From Myxococcales bacterium (lineage in GTDB: Bacteria; Myxococcota_A; Polyangia; Polyangiales; Houyiibacteriaceae): a stretch of DNA of 37,485 nt. The first letter of the stretch is position 1; every line of letters starts with the position of its first letter. The stretch lies in the NCBI GenBank assembly GCA_019637115.1, contig JAHBWH010000072.1, positions 1 to 37,485 on the forward strand, written 5' to 3'. Below the pieces are notes generated by a model that had not been told where the DNA came from, did no database searches, and worked only from the letters and a program-made list of their open reading frames with translations. Below are positions 22,502 to 30,724 of this stretch, piece after piece. Made by a program: the position numbers and the translations under genes.

Positions 22502-24556
22502 TCACTCCGCGAGGGCGGCGTCGATCTCGCGCTTGAAGGCCTCGAAGGGCTGCGCGCCCTGGAGGAGGCGACCGTTGATGAAGAAGCTCGGCGTGCCGAT
22601 GCGCGCGCCGGCGCGCTCGACGGCGGCCATGTCCTCGTCGACGGCGGCCTTGTGGCGCTCGCTGTCGAGGGCGGCGCGGAACTGGGCCATGTTCAGCCCG
22701 ATCTGCTCGGCGTAGCGCTCGAGATCGGCGCGCGCCATCGCGCGCTGGTTCTCGAAGAGCAGGTCGTGGTAGGCCCAGAACTTGTCGTTGCCGCCCTGGC
22801 GGAACGCCTCCATCGCGGCCTGCGAGGCGAGGTGCGCGTTCTGGTGGAAGGGCAGCGGGTAGTTGCGCCAGATGATCTGAACGCGGTTGCCGTACTCGTC
22901 CAAGATCTGGCGGAGCGTCGGGTTCACGCGCCCACAGAAGGGGCACTCGAAGTCGCTGAACTCCTGGATGACGACCCGCGCGCCGCGCGCCGCGCCCTTG
23001 GTCGGGGCGTTGCGGGGGACGGGGATCTCGTAGCGCTCGGGGGCCGGGGGCGCCGAGGGCTGCGCGGCCGGGGCCGCGGCGCCGGGGGCGTCGATGAACT
23101 GCGGCTCCGTGGCGCCCGACGCGATGATGGTCGCGTAGACGCGGTTGCGCGGGGTGCCGCGTTCGACGAGCGCGCGCGCCTTCGCGAGCTCCTCGTCGAC
23201 CATGGCCTTGAAGCGCTCGTAGGGCTGCGCGCCGCGGAGGTTGCGGCCGTTGATGAAGAAGCTCGGGGTGCCGGTCGCGCCGAAGCCACGGACCAGCTCC
23301 TGCTGCTGCTCGATCACGCGCGCGTGCGTGTTGTTGTCGAGCACGGAGCGGACACGCGCCATGTTCAGGCCGATCTCCTGGGCCCAACGCTCGAGGTTCT
23401 CCCGGGTCAGCTCACGCTGGTTCTCGAAGAGGATCTTGTGCAGGCGCCAGAACTTCTCGTTGCCGCCCTGCTCGAAGGCCTCGACGGCGAGCTGGTGCGC
23501 GGGACCCGCGTTGCGGTGGAAGGGCAGCGGGTTGTTGAGCCACACGACGCGGACGTCGCGCGGGTACTCCTCGAGGAGGCGGTCGATCGTCGGCTCGACG
23601 CGCGAGCAGAAGGGGCACTCGAAGTCGCTGACCTCGACGATGGTGACGAGCGCGTCGTTCGGGCCGCGCTGGGGGAGGGGGCCCGAGAGCTCGACCTTGT
23701 AGACCGCGTTCGGGTCGGGCTGCCGCTGCGGCTGCTGCGGGCGCTCGGGGGCGTCCGCCGCGGGCGCGGGCGAGGTGCGGCCGTCGCGGATGAGGTTCGC
23801 ATAGACCTGCGCCGCGGGGGTGCCGCGCTGCACCATGGCGCGCGCGGTGGCGAGCTCACGATCGATGACCTCCTTGAAGGCCTCGAAGGGCTGCGCGCCC
23901 ATGAGCTGCACGCCGTTGATGAAGAACGCCGGGGTGCCGCGGGCGCCGAGGCTGTTCGCGAGCGCCTGGTCGGCGTCGATCTTGTCCTTGTGCTCCTGGT
24001 TGTCGAGCGCCGCGCGGACCTGTTGCATGTTCAGGCCGGCCTGCTGCGCGTAGCGCTCGAGATCCTCGCGACCGAGGGCGCGCTGGTTCTCGAAGAGGAG
24101 GTCGTGCACCTGCCAGAACTTGTCGGCGCCGCCCTGCTCGAAGGCCTCCATCGCCAAGATGGCGGCCGGGGTGGCCTCCTGGTGGAAGGGGAGGGGGTTG
24201 TTGCGCCAGACGACGCGGACCTGGCCGCGGTACTCGTTCTGGATCCGCGAGAGCGTCGGGAGCACTCGGGCGCAGAAGGGGCACTGGAACTCCGACCACA
24301 CGACGATGCTCACGAGCGCGTCGGCCGGGCCCTTGCTCGGCTGGTCGGCCGTGATCGGCACGCGGTAGCGCACGACGTCGCCCGCGCCCTCGGCCGGCGC
24401 TGCGGCGCCAGCGGCCGAAGGCGCCGGGCCTCCGCGCCCGAGCTCGACGGCGGCGACCTCTTCGCCTCCGCCGTCCTTGCTGCCGGTGATCTGCCCGATG
24501 GCAAACCCTCCGACGAACGCGATCATGATCGCGATGATGGCTGATCCTCGACTCAT
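22502..24556 (-). CDS. Membrane-anchored triple DsbA-like thioredoxin protein
   Basis: The 684-aa product has one N-terminal membrane anchor (GSAIIAIMIAFVGGFAIGQI, residues 4-23) and three consecutive DsbA-type thioredoxin domains. Each keeps the redox CPFC (92-95, 314-317, 538-541), the helical insertion (AMEAFEQGGxDKFWxxHDLLFENQR-like), and the cis-Pro loop GTP-A/S-FFING (about 207, 429, 654). Spacing between CPFC motifs is 222 and 224 residues, so this is an internal triplication joined by Pro/Ala linkers. It should act outside the inner membrane as a disulfide oxidant, isomerase or reductase. No DsbB/DsbD partner is nearby. The ATG has AAGGAGA six bases upstream, preceded by a leader hairpin. 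Confidence 0.92.
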   Translation of the reverse strand: MSRGSAIIAIMIAFVGGFAIGQITGSKDGGGEEVAAVELGRGGPAPSAAGAAAPAEGAGDVVRYRVPITADQPSKGPADALVSIVVWSEFQCPFCARVLPTLSRIQNEYRGQVRVVWRNNPLPFHQEATPAAILAMEAFEQGGADKFWQVHDLLFENQRALGREDLERYAQQAGLNMQQVRAALDNQEHKDKIDADQALANSLGARGTPAFFINGVQLMGAQPFEAFKEVIDRELATARAMVQRGTPAAQVYANLIRDGRTSPAPAADAPERPQQPQRQPDPNAVYKVELSGPLPQRGPNDALVTIVEVSDFECPFCSRVEPTIDRLLEEYPRDVRVVWLNNPLPFHRNAGPAHQLAVEAFEQGGNEKFWRLHKILFENQRELTRENLERWAQEIGLNMARVRSVLDNNTHARVIEQQQELVRGFGATGTPSFFINGRNLRGAQPYERFKAMVDEELAKARALVERGTPRNRVYATIIASGATEPQFIDAPGAAAPAAQPSAPPAPERYEIPVPRNAPTKGAARGARVVIQEFSDFECPFCGRVNPTLRQILDEYGNRVQIIWRNYPLPFHQNAHLASQAAMEAFRQGGNDKFWAYHDLLFENQRAMARADLERYAEQIGLNMAQFRAALDSERHKAAVDEDMAAVERAGARIGTPSFFINGRLLQGAQPFEAFKREIDAALAE

Positions 24557-24570
24557 GGAATTCTCCTTGG

Positions 24571-24592
24571 GCACGGGGACAATCCCCCGTGC
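24571..24592 (-). promoter_or_regulatory. Leader hairpin or operator before the triple-DsbA gene
   Basis: GCACGGGG (24571-24578) and CCCCGTGC (24585-24592) form a perfect 8-bp inverted repeat with a six-base centre, ending two bases before the AAGGAGA ribosome site on the minus strand. It could be an RNA structure controlling translation or a protein-binding operator. The rest of 24557-24826 shows no gene. Confidence 0.5.
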
Positions 24593-24826
24593 GAAGCACT
24601 GGTGGTTGGATGAAGAGCAGGCCAACGGGGTCCGACGGGCGGCGTCTCGCCGACGGGCTCATCGGCGGACGGCGACGCGCGCCTCTCGACTCCTCCGCCG
24701 CGGATCCCCGGACCGAGCTTCGGCCTGGGGGATTCCAGCGACGGTGGCTGGTTGAAGGGAGCCCTCTCGCGTGCGGGCGCGCTGCGACGACCTCGACCTG
24801 AGGCGAGGCGGACGAAGCGCGCGACG

Positions 24827-25279
24827 TCAGCGGGGCGGCCGCACGAGCCCGAAGCGCACGCCGCGGGCGTGCGACAACCCGACCCGCGCGGAGCGGGTCG
24901 ACTCGCTCGGTCGACCCGAGCGAGCGGCTTGCGCCTGCGTCAACGCGGCCGGGGGCGTGGTCGCCACCGACGCGCTCGGCGGCGCCGGATTCCCCGGCGC
25001 GCAGCGGGGATCGTCGCCGCCGTCACACCAGAGCACGCGCTCGGGAGGATCGGGCATGCGGCTCGTGATGTCCTCGATGGGACGCGAGAGCGCGTCGGGG
25101 TCGAGGCGGAGCGTCAGCGGGCGCATCGGCGCGATCGCGGGCGCCTCGAGCGTCGAGACCTCCGTGGAGCGCGCGCGCGACTCGCTCGCGTCGAGCCCCG
25201 TCCAGCACACGCAGCTATCGGCCTCGGCCGTGACCGGCGAGAGCGCGAGGAGCAGGGTGGTGACGAGGCCGAGGCGCAT
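24827..25279 (-). CDS. Secreted hypothetical protein, 150 aa
   Basis: An N-terminal signal peptide, MRLGLVTTLLLALSPVTAEA (residues 1-20), with an AxA-type cleavage site, leads into a mature part with four Cys (ADSCVCW, VLWCDGGDDPRCAPG) and a Pro/Ala/Arg-rich C-terminus. It has no recognised domain. Two disulfides are plausible, and the triple-DsbA gene follows on the same strand, but a functional link is only a guess. The reading frame runs on upstream through the CCCGTG array; I reject that extension because the signal peptide starts cleanly at this ATG, with TATGCT 11 bases before it. Confidence 0.68.
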   Translation of the reverse strand: MRLGLVTTLLLALSPVTAEADSCVCWTGLDASESRARSTEVSTLEAPAIAPMRPLTLRLDPDALSRPIEDITSRMPDPPERVLWCDGGDDPRCAPGNPAPPSASVATTPPAALTQAQAARSGRPSESTRSARVGLSHARGVRFGLVRPPR

Positions 25280-25290
25280 CGTTGAGCGGG

Positions 25291-25296
25291 AGCATA
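25291..25296 (-). promoter_or_regulatory. -10-like box before the secreted-protein gene
   Basis: TATGCT on the minus strand (25296-25291), 11 bases before the ATG at 25279. TATTGC stands 18 bp upstream of it. There is little room for a ribosome site, so the message may be nearly leaderless. Confidence 0.35.
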
Positions 25297-25497
25297 GTCC
25301 CTCCCCCGAGCACCGCAATAGCCGGGGAGGCGGGCGGGTCGAAGGAGGGAGTGGCGGCGCGGAGGCGTGGGTCCGATGTGTGGGATTGGGGAAGTGGAGA
25401 GGACGGCAACACCGGTGGTGGGCCTCCGCGCCTGCCGGAGACTCAACGCGCTGGGTGGAGGGGCATTCCGGGAAATCGCCCGCGACCAAGTCCGCAT

Positions 25498-25756
25498 CGT
25501 GCCCTTGCCCGTGCCCGTGCCCTTGCCCGTGCCCGTGCCCGTGCCCGTGCCCGTGCCCGTGCCCGTGCCCGTGCCCGTGTCCGTGACCGTGCCCGTGCCC
25601 GTGCCCGTGCCCGTGTCCGTGACCGTGCCCTTGTCCGTGCCCTTGTCCGTGCCCTTGTCCGTGACCGTGCCCTTGTCCGTGACCCTGTCTGAGTCCGTAC
25701 CCGAGTCCGTACCCGAGTCCGTACCCGAGTCCGTGCGCGTGCCCGAGTCCGTGACG
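25498..25756. repeat. Hexamer array, CCCGTG / TCCGTG / CCCTTG family
   Basis: About 43 six-base units: mostly CCCGTG to about 25610, interspersed TCCGTG, ACCGTG and CCCTTG to about 25685, then a 12-bp GAGTCCGTACCC phase. It encodes spurious Pro-Val or Gly-His repeats in different frames. It lies just beyond the 3' end of dppB. The stretch 25297-25497 holds nothing I can support. Confidence 0.95.
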
Positions 25757-25779
25757 GAGTGAGCTCGGAGGCGGCCCCG

Positions 25780-26769
25780 TCACCCTCGGTCGAGTCGAAC
25801 GCGCGGATCGAGGACTGCGATCGCGACGTCGGCGAGGAGGTTGCCCACCTGCACGGTCACGGCGAAGACCACGACCACCCCCATCACCGTGGGGGCGTCC
25901 AGGTTCACGATGCTCTCGATCGCGAGGCTCCCCATCCCCGGCCAGCCGAAGATCTTCTCCGTGATGATCGCGCCCGCGACGAGGAGCGGCAGCGAGAGCC
26001 CGATCAGCGTGACCACCGGGAGCAGGGCGTTGCGGACGGCGTGCCCGACCACGCGACGCGGCGGCAAGCCCTTCGCTGCGGCCGTGCGGACGAAGTCGCT
26101 ACGCAGCGTGTCGACCAGCTCGCTCCGCATCACGCGTGCGTAGGTCGCGGCGCCGAGGATGGCGAGCGTGAGCGCGGGCAGGATCGCGTGGTGCAGGTGA
26201 TCGACGAAGTCGACGCCGTACCCACCGAGCGGGAACCACCCGTAGCGGAACGCGAACGCGGCGAGGAAGAGCGGCCCCGTGACGAAGGTCGGCAAGCTGA
26301 TGCCGAGGAACGCGACGCTCATCAGCCCGGTGTCGAGCCAGGTGTTGCGTCGAACGGCGGCGAGGATGCCGACGCCCAGGCCGAAGAGGAGCTCGAAGAA
26401 CATCGCGACGGCGCCGAGCAGCAACGTCCGCGGGAGGCGCTTGGCGATCACGGCGCCGACCGGCTCGTCGTGCGAGAAGGACTGCCCGAAGTCCCCCTGG
26501 AGCAGCCCACAACGCTCCCCGCGCGCGTGGCGCGGCGACGCGGGGCGGGCGCAGGGTAGGACACCCACGTAGCTCCCGAACTGCACGACGAGCGGCTGGT
26601 CGAGGCCCTGCTTCTGCTTGAAGTCTTGGATCTGCTCGGGGCCCGCGTTCGGCCCGAGGGTGGCCACGGCGGGATCTCCGACCGCGTTGACGAGCAGGAA
26701 CACGCCCGCGACCACGGCGACCGTAATGACCGAGGCGAGCAAGACCCGGCGAACGATCCACGCCGTCAA
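25780..26769 (-). CDS. Peptide ABC transporter permease, DppB-like
   Basis: A 329-aa protein with about six membrane segments and the BPD_transp_1 EAA region (MRSELVDTLRSDFVRTAAAKGLP) that contacts the ATPase. Typical DppB features: TAWIVRRVLLASVITVAVV at the start, GDFGQSFSHDEPV, ISLPTFVTGPLFL, and ITEKIFGWPGMGSLAIESI. About 20 residues with two Cys (LPCARPASPRHARGERCG, about 71-88) are inserted before GDFGQSF, in an extracytoplasmic loop. The start is TTG: its TTGA overlaps the TGA of the binding-protein gene, with GGGAGG upstream. It is the last gene of the dppC-SBP-dppB operon. Confidence 0.92.
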   Translation of the reverse strand: MTAWIVRRVLLASVITVAVVAGVFLLVNAVGDPAVATLGPNAGPEQIQDFKQKQGLDQPLVVQFGSYVGVLPCARPASPRHARGERCGLLQGDFGQSFSHDEPVGAVIAKRLPRTLLLGAVAMFFELLFGLGVGILAAVRRNTWLDTGLMSVAFLGISLPTFVTGPLFLAAFAFRYGWFPLGGYGVDFVDHLHHAILPALTLAILGAATYARVMRSELVDTLRSDFVRTAAAKGLPPRRVVGHAVRNALLPVVTLIGLSLPLLVAGAIITEKIFGWPGMGSLAIESIVNLDAPTVMGVVVVFAVTVQVGNLLADVAIAVLDPRVRLDRG

Positions 26770-28535
26770 CGTGGCCTCCCGTCGCGCGGGCGTGCGGGGA
26801 AGGGGAAGCGCGCAGCGGGCACGCCGCCGCCGAGGCCCGCCAGCCCGGCCGACGCGCGGCGCCGGGGGAGGTCGAGCCAGAGGTCGCGGTAGTCCTGCGA
26901 CCAGACCGGGTGGGGCCGATAGCCGCGCACGTAGGGCTGCCAGACCTCCATCGTGCTGGCGTAGTAGAGGAAGGCCCACGGGGCGTCGTGCGCGATGATC
27001 TCGTTGGCCTGCCGGAAGAGGGCCAAGCGCGTCTCGCGATCGGTCTCGGATTTGGCCCGCGCCAGCAGGTCGTCCACCTCGGGGTTACGGTAGAAGACCC
27101 GGTTCTCCGAGTGCTCCGGGTGGATCGACGACGAGTCGAAGAGGAAGAGGAAGTTCGAAGCGTCCGGGAAGTCGAGGTTCCAGCCGGTGAACATCGCGGG
27201 GACGGTGTTCGGCTTGCCCGACTCCGTCAGGTAGACGGCGAAGCTGACGTTCCGCAGGCGCACCTCGATGCCGATTCGGGCGAGGTCGGCCTGAAGCAGC
27301 TCGCCGTATTGCCGTGAGGTGTCGTCCTGCCCGGTCACCCAGACGGTGATCGGCTCGGGGAGCCCGTCGGGGTGGCCCGCGAGGCGCATCTCCTCGCGCG
27401 CCCGATCGAGGTCGAAGACCTGGAGCGAGGGGAGCTCGGGATCGTAGCCCGGGATCGTCGGCGGGAGGAGCTGGCCGGCGGGCATCAAGCGACCTCCGCG
27501 CGCTCGGGACCACCCCTCGCGATCGAGCGCGAAGGCGATCGCGCGCCGGACGTGCACGTTGGTGAAGGGCTCCATCTCGCAGTTCAGCCCGATGCCGTAG
27601 ACCGAGCCTCGCGGCTCTTCCAGCACGTAGGGCTGCCACGCGGGGGCTCGCTTGAAGAAGCGGTAGTCGCTCGACGAGAGGCGGTGGATGGCGTCGATGT
27701 CGCCGTTGCGGAAGCGCTGTGTCGCGAGCTCGCGGGCGATGTTCTCGAGGTAGAGCATCCGGTCGGGGCGCTCGCCGCCCGCCCAATAGGCGTCGTTGCG
27801 GACGAAGGTGAGCTGCACGCCCCGCTCCCAATCTTCGAAGATGAAGGGCCCGGTGCCGACCGGGTGTAGCCGCACCTCTTCGCCCCAATGCTCGTAGTTC
27901 TCGCGCGGGACGGGGTACGCGAAGGGCATCGCCATCGCGTTGAGGAAGGTCTGGTCGGGCTCGCTCAGCCGGATCTCGACGGTGTAGCGGTCGAGGACCC
28001 GCACGCCGGGGACGTCCTCGGCCTCGCCCGCGTGATAGGCGGGCGCCCCCTCGATGGCTGCGTAGAAGGGGAAGCCCGGTGAGCCCACGTCGTGGCTCAT
28101 CAGCCGGAGCAGGGACCAGCGCACGTCCTCGGCGACGAGCTCGCGCCCCTCGGGCAGGCCCGGCATCGGGTGGAAGCGCACCCCCCGGCGGAGGCGGAAG
28201 CGGAAGGTCTTCCCCTCGTCGCGGATCTCGGGGAGCGTCTCCGTCAGGCTCGGGACGAGCTGCGCGTCGTGGTCGTAGTCGAGCAGGCCGTCGAAGACGA
28301 GACGGATGGCCATGCCCGAGAGCTCGTCGTAGGCGAGGTGGGGGTCGAGGCTGCGGACGTTCGACTCGTGATGGAAGACGAAGGTGCCGCCGCTCCGGGG
28401 CGTCGGGTCGTCGGCGCCGAGCCAGCGGGGCGCCTCCGGGGGCTCGGGCATGCCCAGCGCGATCGCGAGGAGCGCGCAGGCGCCGGCGCCCGCGAGCGCG
28501 GCGCAGCCGATCCGTTCTCGCGTGGACCCGGGCAT
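26766..28535 (-). CDS. Peptide ABC transporter substrate-binding protein (SBP family 5)
   Basis: This 589-aa binding protein has a hydrophobic N-terminus (CAALAGAGACALLAIALG), so it is exported or membrane-tethered. Family-5 features: GGTFVFHHESNVRSLDPHLAYDELS, LVFDGLLDYD, TFRFRLRRGVRFH, AEDVRWSLLRL, VGTGPFIFEDWERG, VRRAIAFALDREGW, and LARAKSETDRETRLALFRQANEI. It should deliver oligopeptides or similar ligands to the DppBC pore. The ATG at 28535 begins two bases after the dppC stop codon; an ATG at 28559 would overlap dppC. The gene lies between the two permease genes, an unusual order. Confidence 0.92.
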   Translation of the reverse strand: MPGSTRERIGCAALAGAGACALLAIALGMPEPPEAPRWLGADDPTPRSGGTFVFHHESNVRSLDPHLAYDELSGMAIRLVFDGLLDYDHDAQLVPSLTETLPEIRDEGKTFRFRLRRGVRFHPMPGLPEGRELVAEDVRWSLLRLMSHDVGSPGFPFYAAIEGAPAYHAGEAEDVPGVRVLDRYTVEIRLSEPDQTFLNAMAMPFAYPVPRENYEHWGEEVRLHPVGTGPFIFEDWERGVQLTFVRNDAYWAGGERPDRMLYLENIARELATQRFRNGDIDAIHRLSSSDYRFFKRAPAWQPYVLEEPRGSVYGIGLNCEMEPFTNVHVRRAIAFALDREGWSRARGGRLMPAGQLLPPTIPGYDPELPSLQVFDLDRAREEMRLAGHPDGLPEPITVWVTGQDDTSRQYGELLQADLARIGIEVRLRNVSFAVYLTESGKPNTVPAMFTGWNLDFPDASNFLFLFDSSSIHPEHSENRVFYRNPEVDDLLARAKSETDRETRLALFRQANEIIAHDAPWAFLYYASTMEVWQPYVRGYRPHPVWSQDYRDLWLDLPRRRASAGLAGLGGGVPAARFPFPARPRDGRPR

Positions 28536-28536
28536 C

Positions 28537-29433
28537 TCAGTCTTTGGGATCGAAGGCATCGCGCAGGCCTTCGCCGAGGAGGTTGAAGCCGAAGACCGTC
28601 ACGACGATGAGCGCGGCCGGGAAGAGCATGAGCCGGGGCGCGTCGTTCACGAGCGCCTGGCCCTCTTGGAGCATCGAGCCCCAGCTCGGCTGGGGCGGCG
28701 GGACGCCGAGGCCGAGGAAGGAGAGGGCGGACTCGAAGATGATCATCTGCGCGACGAGTGTGGTCCCGAGGACGATGATCGGGCCCAGCACGTTCGGCAG
28801 CACGTGGCGCAAGAGGATGCGGCCGTGCCCCATCCCGAGCGCGCGGGCCGCTTGCACGAACTCGAGCTCGCGGATCTGCAGGGTCTTGGCGCGGGTGACG
28901 CGGGCGAGGCTCGTCCACGAGAGCAGCGACATCAGCAGCACCAGCACCCAGAAGGCGGGGCTGCGGAGCCCGAACTCGCCTTGCGCCGGGCTGAGGGCGG
29001 CGAGGTCGAGCACACGCACGAGCGCGATGGCGACGAGGAGGAAGGGCAGCGAGAGGAGCAGGTCGACCGTGCGCATCCAGAAGGTGTCGACGAGCCCGCC
29101 GAAATATCCCGAGGTGATGCCTGCCGTGGTCCCCACGAGGATCGCGATCGTGGTCGCGACGTAGGCGACGAGGAGCGACACCCCGCCGCCGTGCAGGAGG
29201 CGCGAGAGCAGGTCGCGGCCGATGCTGTCGGCGCCGAGCAGGTGCCCGGCCACGGCGCCGACCCCAGCGGGGCTGCCGTCGTCGTCGAGCAGGACGTCGC
29301 GGAGCTGCTCGGAGGGGTCGTGCGGGGCCGCCAGCGGTCCCACGAGCGCGAGCAGGGTCACCGCGATCACGAGGCCCGCGCCGACGAGCGCGCCCTTGTT
29401 CTTGCGGAAGCGTTGCCAGGCGCGGGGGTCCAT
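28537..29433 (-). CDS. Peptide ABC transporter permease, DppC-like
   Basis: A 298-aa inner-membrane permease. The OppC_N type start FRKNKGALVGAGLVIAVTLLAL is followed by HLLGADSIGRDLLSRLLHGG, typical of DppC, and by the EAA loop VQAARALGMGHGRILLRHVLPNVLGPII. About six membrane segments. The end is FGFNLLGEGLRDAFDPK, again family-typical. It is the first gene of the operon and has no ribosome site: a TTGACG-18-TACGCC promoter puts the RNA start about eight bases before the ATG. No DppD/DppF ATPase gene is next to the operon, so ATPases must be encoded elsewhere or shared. Confidence 0.93.
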   Translation of the reverse strand: MDPRAWQRFRKNKGALVGAGLVIAVTLLALVGPLAAPHDPSEQLRDVLLDDDGSPAGVGAVAGHLLGADSIGRDLLSRLLHGGGVSLLVAYVATTIAILVGTTAGITSGYFGGLVDTFWMRTVDLLLSLPFLLVAIALVRVLDLAALSPAQGEFGLRSPAFWVLVLLMSLLSWTSLARVTRAKTLQIRELEFVQAARALGMGHGRILLRHVLPNVLGPIIVLGTTLVAQMIIFESALSFLGLGVPPPQPSWGSMLQEGQALVNDAPRLMLFPAALIVVTVFGFNLLGEGLRDAFDPKD

Positions 29434-29447
29434 GCGGGGCGAGCGTT

Positions 29448-29477
29448 GGCGTAGTCCACCGCGACGTGCGGCGTCAA
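29448..29477 (-). promoter_or_regulatory. Promoter of the dppC-SBP-dppB operon
   Basis: On the minus strand TTGACG (29477-29472), 18 bp, TACGCC (29453-29448). The RNA start would be near 29441, about eight bases before the dppC ATG. Confidence 0.55.
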
Positions 29478-29523
29478 CCGACTCCGCCGACGCGCCGGGC
29501 GGGATGTGGCCCTCGAGCGGCGC

Positions 29524-29784
29524 TCATTGGCCGAAGGGGGTCGCGTCGCGCCGCAGGCAGATCACGACGCCTTCTTCGGTGGCGCCGCTGCAGCTCCATC
29601 CCGTGGGGCAGTCTTCGCTGCTCGCGCACGTGCGGGTGCAGGCGGGCTCGTCCCCCTGGACCCCCGCGACGCAGAGCCCCGAGACGCACTCCTCCGCGCC
29701 TCCGCATGGGGCGCCAATCTCGCGCCGTTCCCGAGGACAGCCGACGAGGGAGACGAGCGAGAGGAGCAGCAGGAGGCGAGGCAC
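29524..29784 (-). CDS. Small Cys-rich lipoprotein
   Basis: An 86-aa lipoprotein: MPRLLLLLSLVSLVGC signal and lipobox, then a compact domain with nine further Cys in a regular pattern (APCGGAEECVSGLCV...ACTRTCASSEDCPTGWSCSG...ICL). The C-x(n)-DCPxGxxC pattern is common in Myxococcota surface proteins and resembles dickkopf/EGF-like knots. All Cys after the lipid Cys could be disulfide-bonded. The GTG start is chosen because the signal begins there; longer in-frame starts give Arg-rich sequence. The frame continues upstream across the small AATCCC array, which I do not include. Confidence 0.72.
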   Translation of the reverse strand: MPRLLLLLSLVSLVGCPRERREIGAPCGGAEECVSGLCVAGVQGDEPACTRTCASSEDCPTGWSCSGATEEGVVICLRRDATPFGQ

Positions 29785-29857
29785 GGCGGGAGCCTGCTCG
29801 GCGAGAGCCAGCAGGGCAAGCGCCACGGACGGGCCGGCGTCGGGCCAGCGTCGTGTC

Positions 29858-29887
29858 GGTCCCAATCCCGATCCCAATCCCGATCCC
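29858..29887. repeat. Hexamer array GGTCCC/AATCCC/GATCCC, five units
   Basis: Five consecutive six-base units of the NATCCC type upstream of the Cys-rich lipoprotein gene, in the divergent region before merR. Confidence 0.75.
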
Positions 29888-30040
29888 GCTTCGCGCCAGC
29901 GGATCGCTTTTGCGAGCGGCGAGCGGGACTCACGCCGTCCCGGCCACGGCCGAACCTCTGCGAACCTACGCCGAAAATTAGCCAAATCCGCCAGAAATGG
30001 CGCATGCGAGGGGATCGTGTGAGACGCTTGCACAAAATTA

Positions 30041-30080
30041 TTGACCGTCTTCCATTCAATGGAATACATCGATGCGCATC
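30041..30080 (+). promoter_or_regulatory. merR promoter with palindromic operator in the spacer
   Basis: TTGACC (30041-30046), 18 bp, TACATC (30065-30070). The spacer contains a perfect inverted repeat, TTCCATT-C-AATGGAA, at 30050-30064. A second perfect palindrome, GATGCGCATC, occupies 30071-30080 around the expected RNA start. MerR-family proteins bind between -35 and -10 of promoters with lengthened spacers, so autoregulation is the natural reading. The AT content here is well above that of the surroundings. Confidence 0.65.
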
Positions 30081-30087
30081 TGAGATC

Positions 30088-30663
30088 ATGACGACGACGA
30101 AACGAGAACGGTTAACACAAGAGGGTCGTCATCTGGCGACCCCCACGGCGCCGTTCCGTGAAGAGGAGCTCGAGGAGCTCGAGAAGGGCCACCCCGAAGG
30201 GCTCGGGGTGCAGGAGATCGTCGAGGCCTTCACCGCGAAGGGCGAGCGCCTGACCGAGGCGACGTTCCGGAAGTACGTGCAGCTCGGCCTCCTGCCGAGG
30301 AGCCGGCGGGTGGGTCGGAAGGGCAAGAACCGCGGGTCACTCGGCCTCTACCCGGCGACGACGGTGCGGCAGCTCGCCCACCTCCGTCACCTGATGGGGC
30401 TCGGCTTCACGATCGACGAGATCCAGCGGGAGTTTCTCTTCGTCCGCGGTGACATCGAGGCGCTCGGGCGCCAGCTCGAGCGGGTCTACGCGGCCATCGA
30501 GCAGGCGCTGCAGGGGACGTCCGCGAGGGTCGGGGGCGGTGACGAGCCGCTCGCGCATCAACTCGAGGCGGCGAGGGAGGTGGGCGAAGACCTCCTTCGG
30601 CGACTCGAGCAGATGGAGCGACATCTCACGATGAGCGCGCGTATGTCGCGGGCAACACTTTGA
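30088..30663 (+). CDS. MerR-family transcription regulator
   Basis: A 191-aa protein. After a charged N-terminal extension (1-37), the winged helix lies at about 38-118: [42 protein letters not shown]...[27 protein letters not shown]-terminal coiled coil (about 120-185) should dimerise it. There are no Cys, so it is not a metal- or redox-sensing MerR of the classical type, and no effector domain is visible. The ATG has no ribosome site and lies about 11 bases after the expected RNA start. The palindrome in its promoter suggests self-control. The next gene, 61 bases on, is a sigma region-4-like protein. Confidence 0.85.
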   Translation: MTTTKRERLTQEGRHLATPTAPFREEELEELEKGHPEGLGVQEIVEAFTAKGERLTEATFRKYVQLGLLPRSRRVGRKGKNRGSLGLYPATTVRQLAHLRHLMGLGFTIDEIQREFLFVRGDIEALGRQLERVYAAIEQALQGTSARVGGGDEPLAHQLEAAREVGEDLLRRLEQMERHLTMSARMSRATL

Positions 30664-30724
30664 ATTGATTAGAGCTTATTGGGCGAAAATGTCGAGCGTA
30701 CCTGGGCGATTCAGGGAGGGTGTC

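Noticed and set aside
22250-24544. A 764-codon plus-strand reading frame opposite the triple-DsbA gene
   Set aside because: It is antisense to a protein with three clear thioredoxin domains, and its product is Val/Leu/Glu/Arg-rich with no fold; long open shadows are expected at this GC content.
25280-25783. N-terminal Gly-His repeat extension of the secreted 150-aa protein
   Set aside because: The extension only translates the CCCGTG array; a clean signal peptide begins at the ATG at 25279.
30689-30724. ATG at 30689 as the start of the sigma-like gene
   Set aside because: It lacks a ribosome site, whereas the ATG at 30725 has GGGAGG at good spacing.
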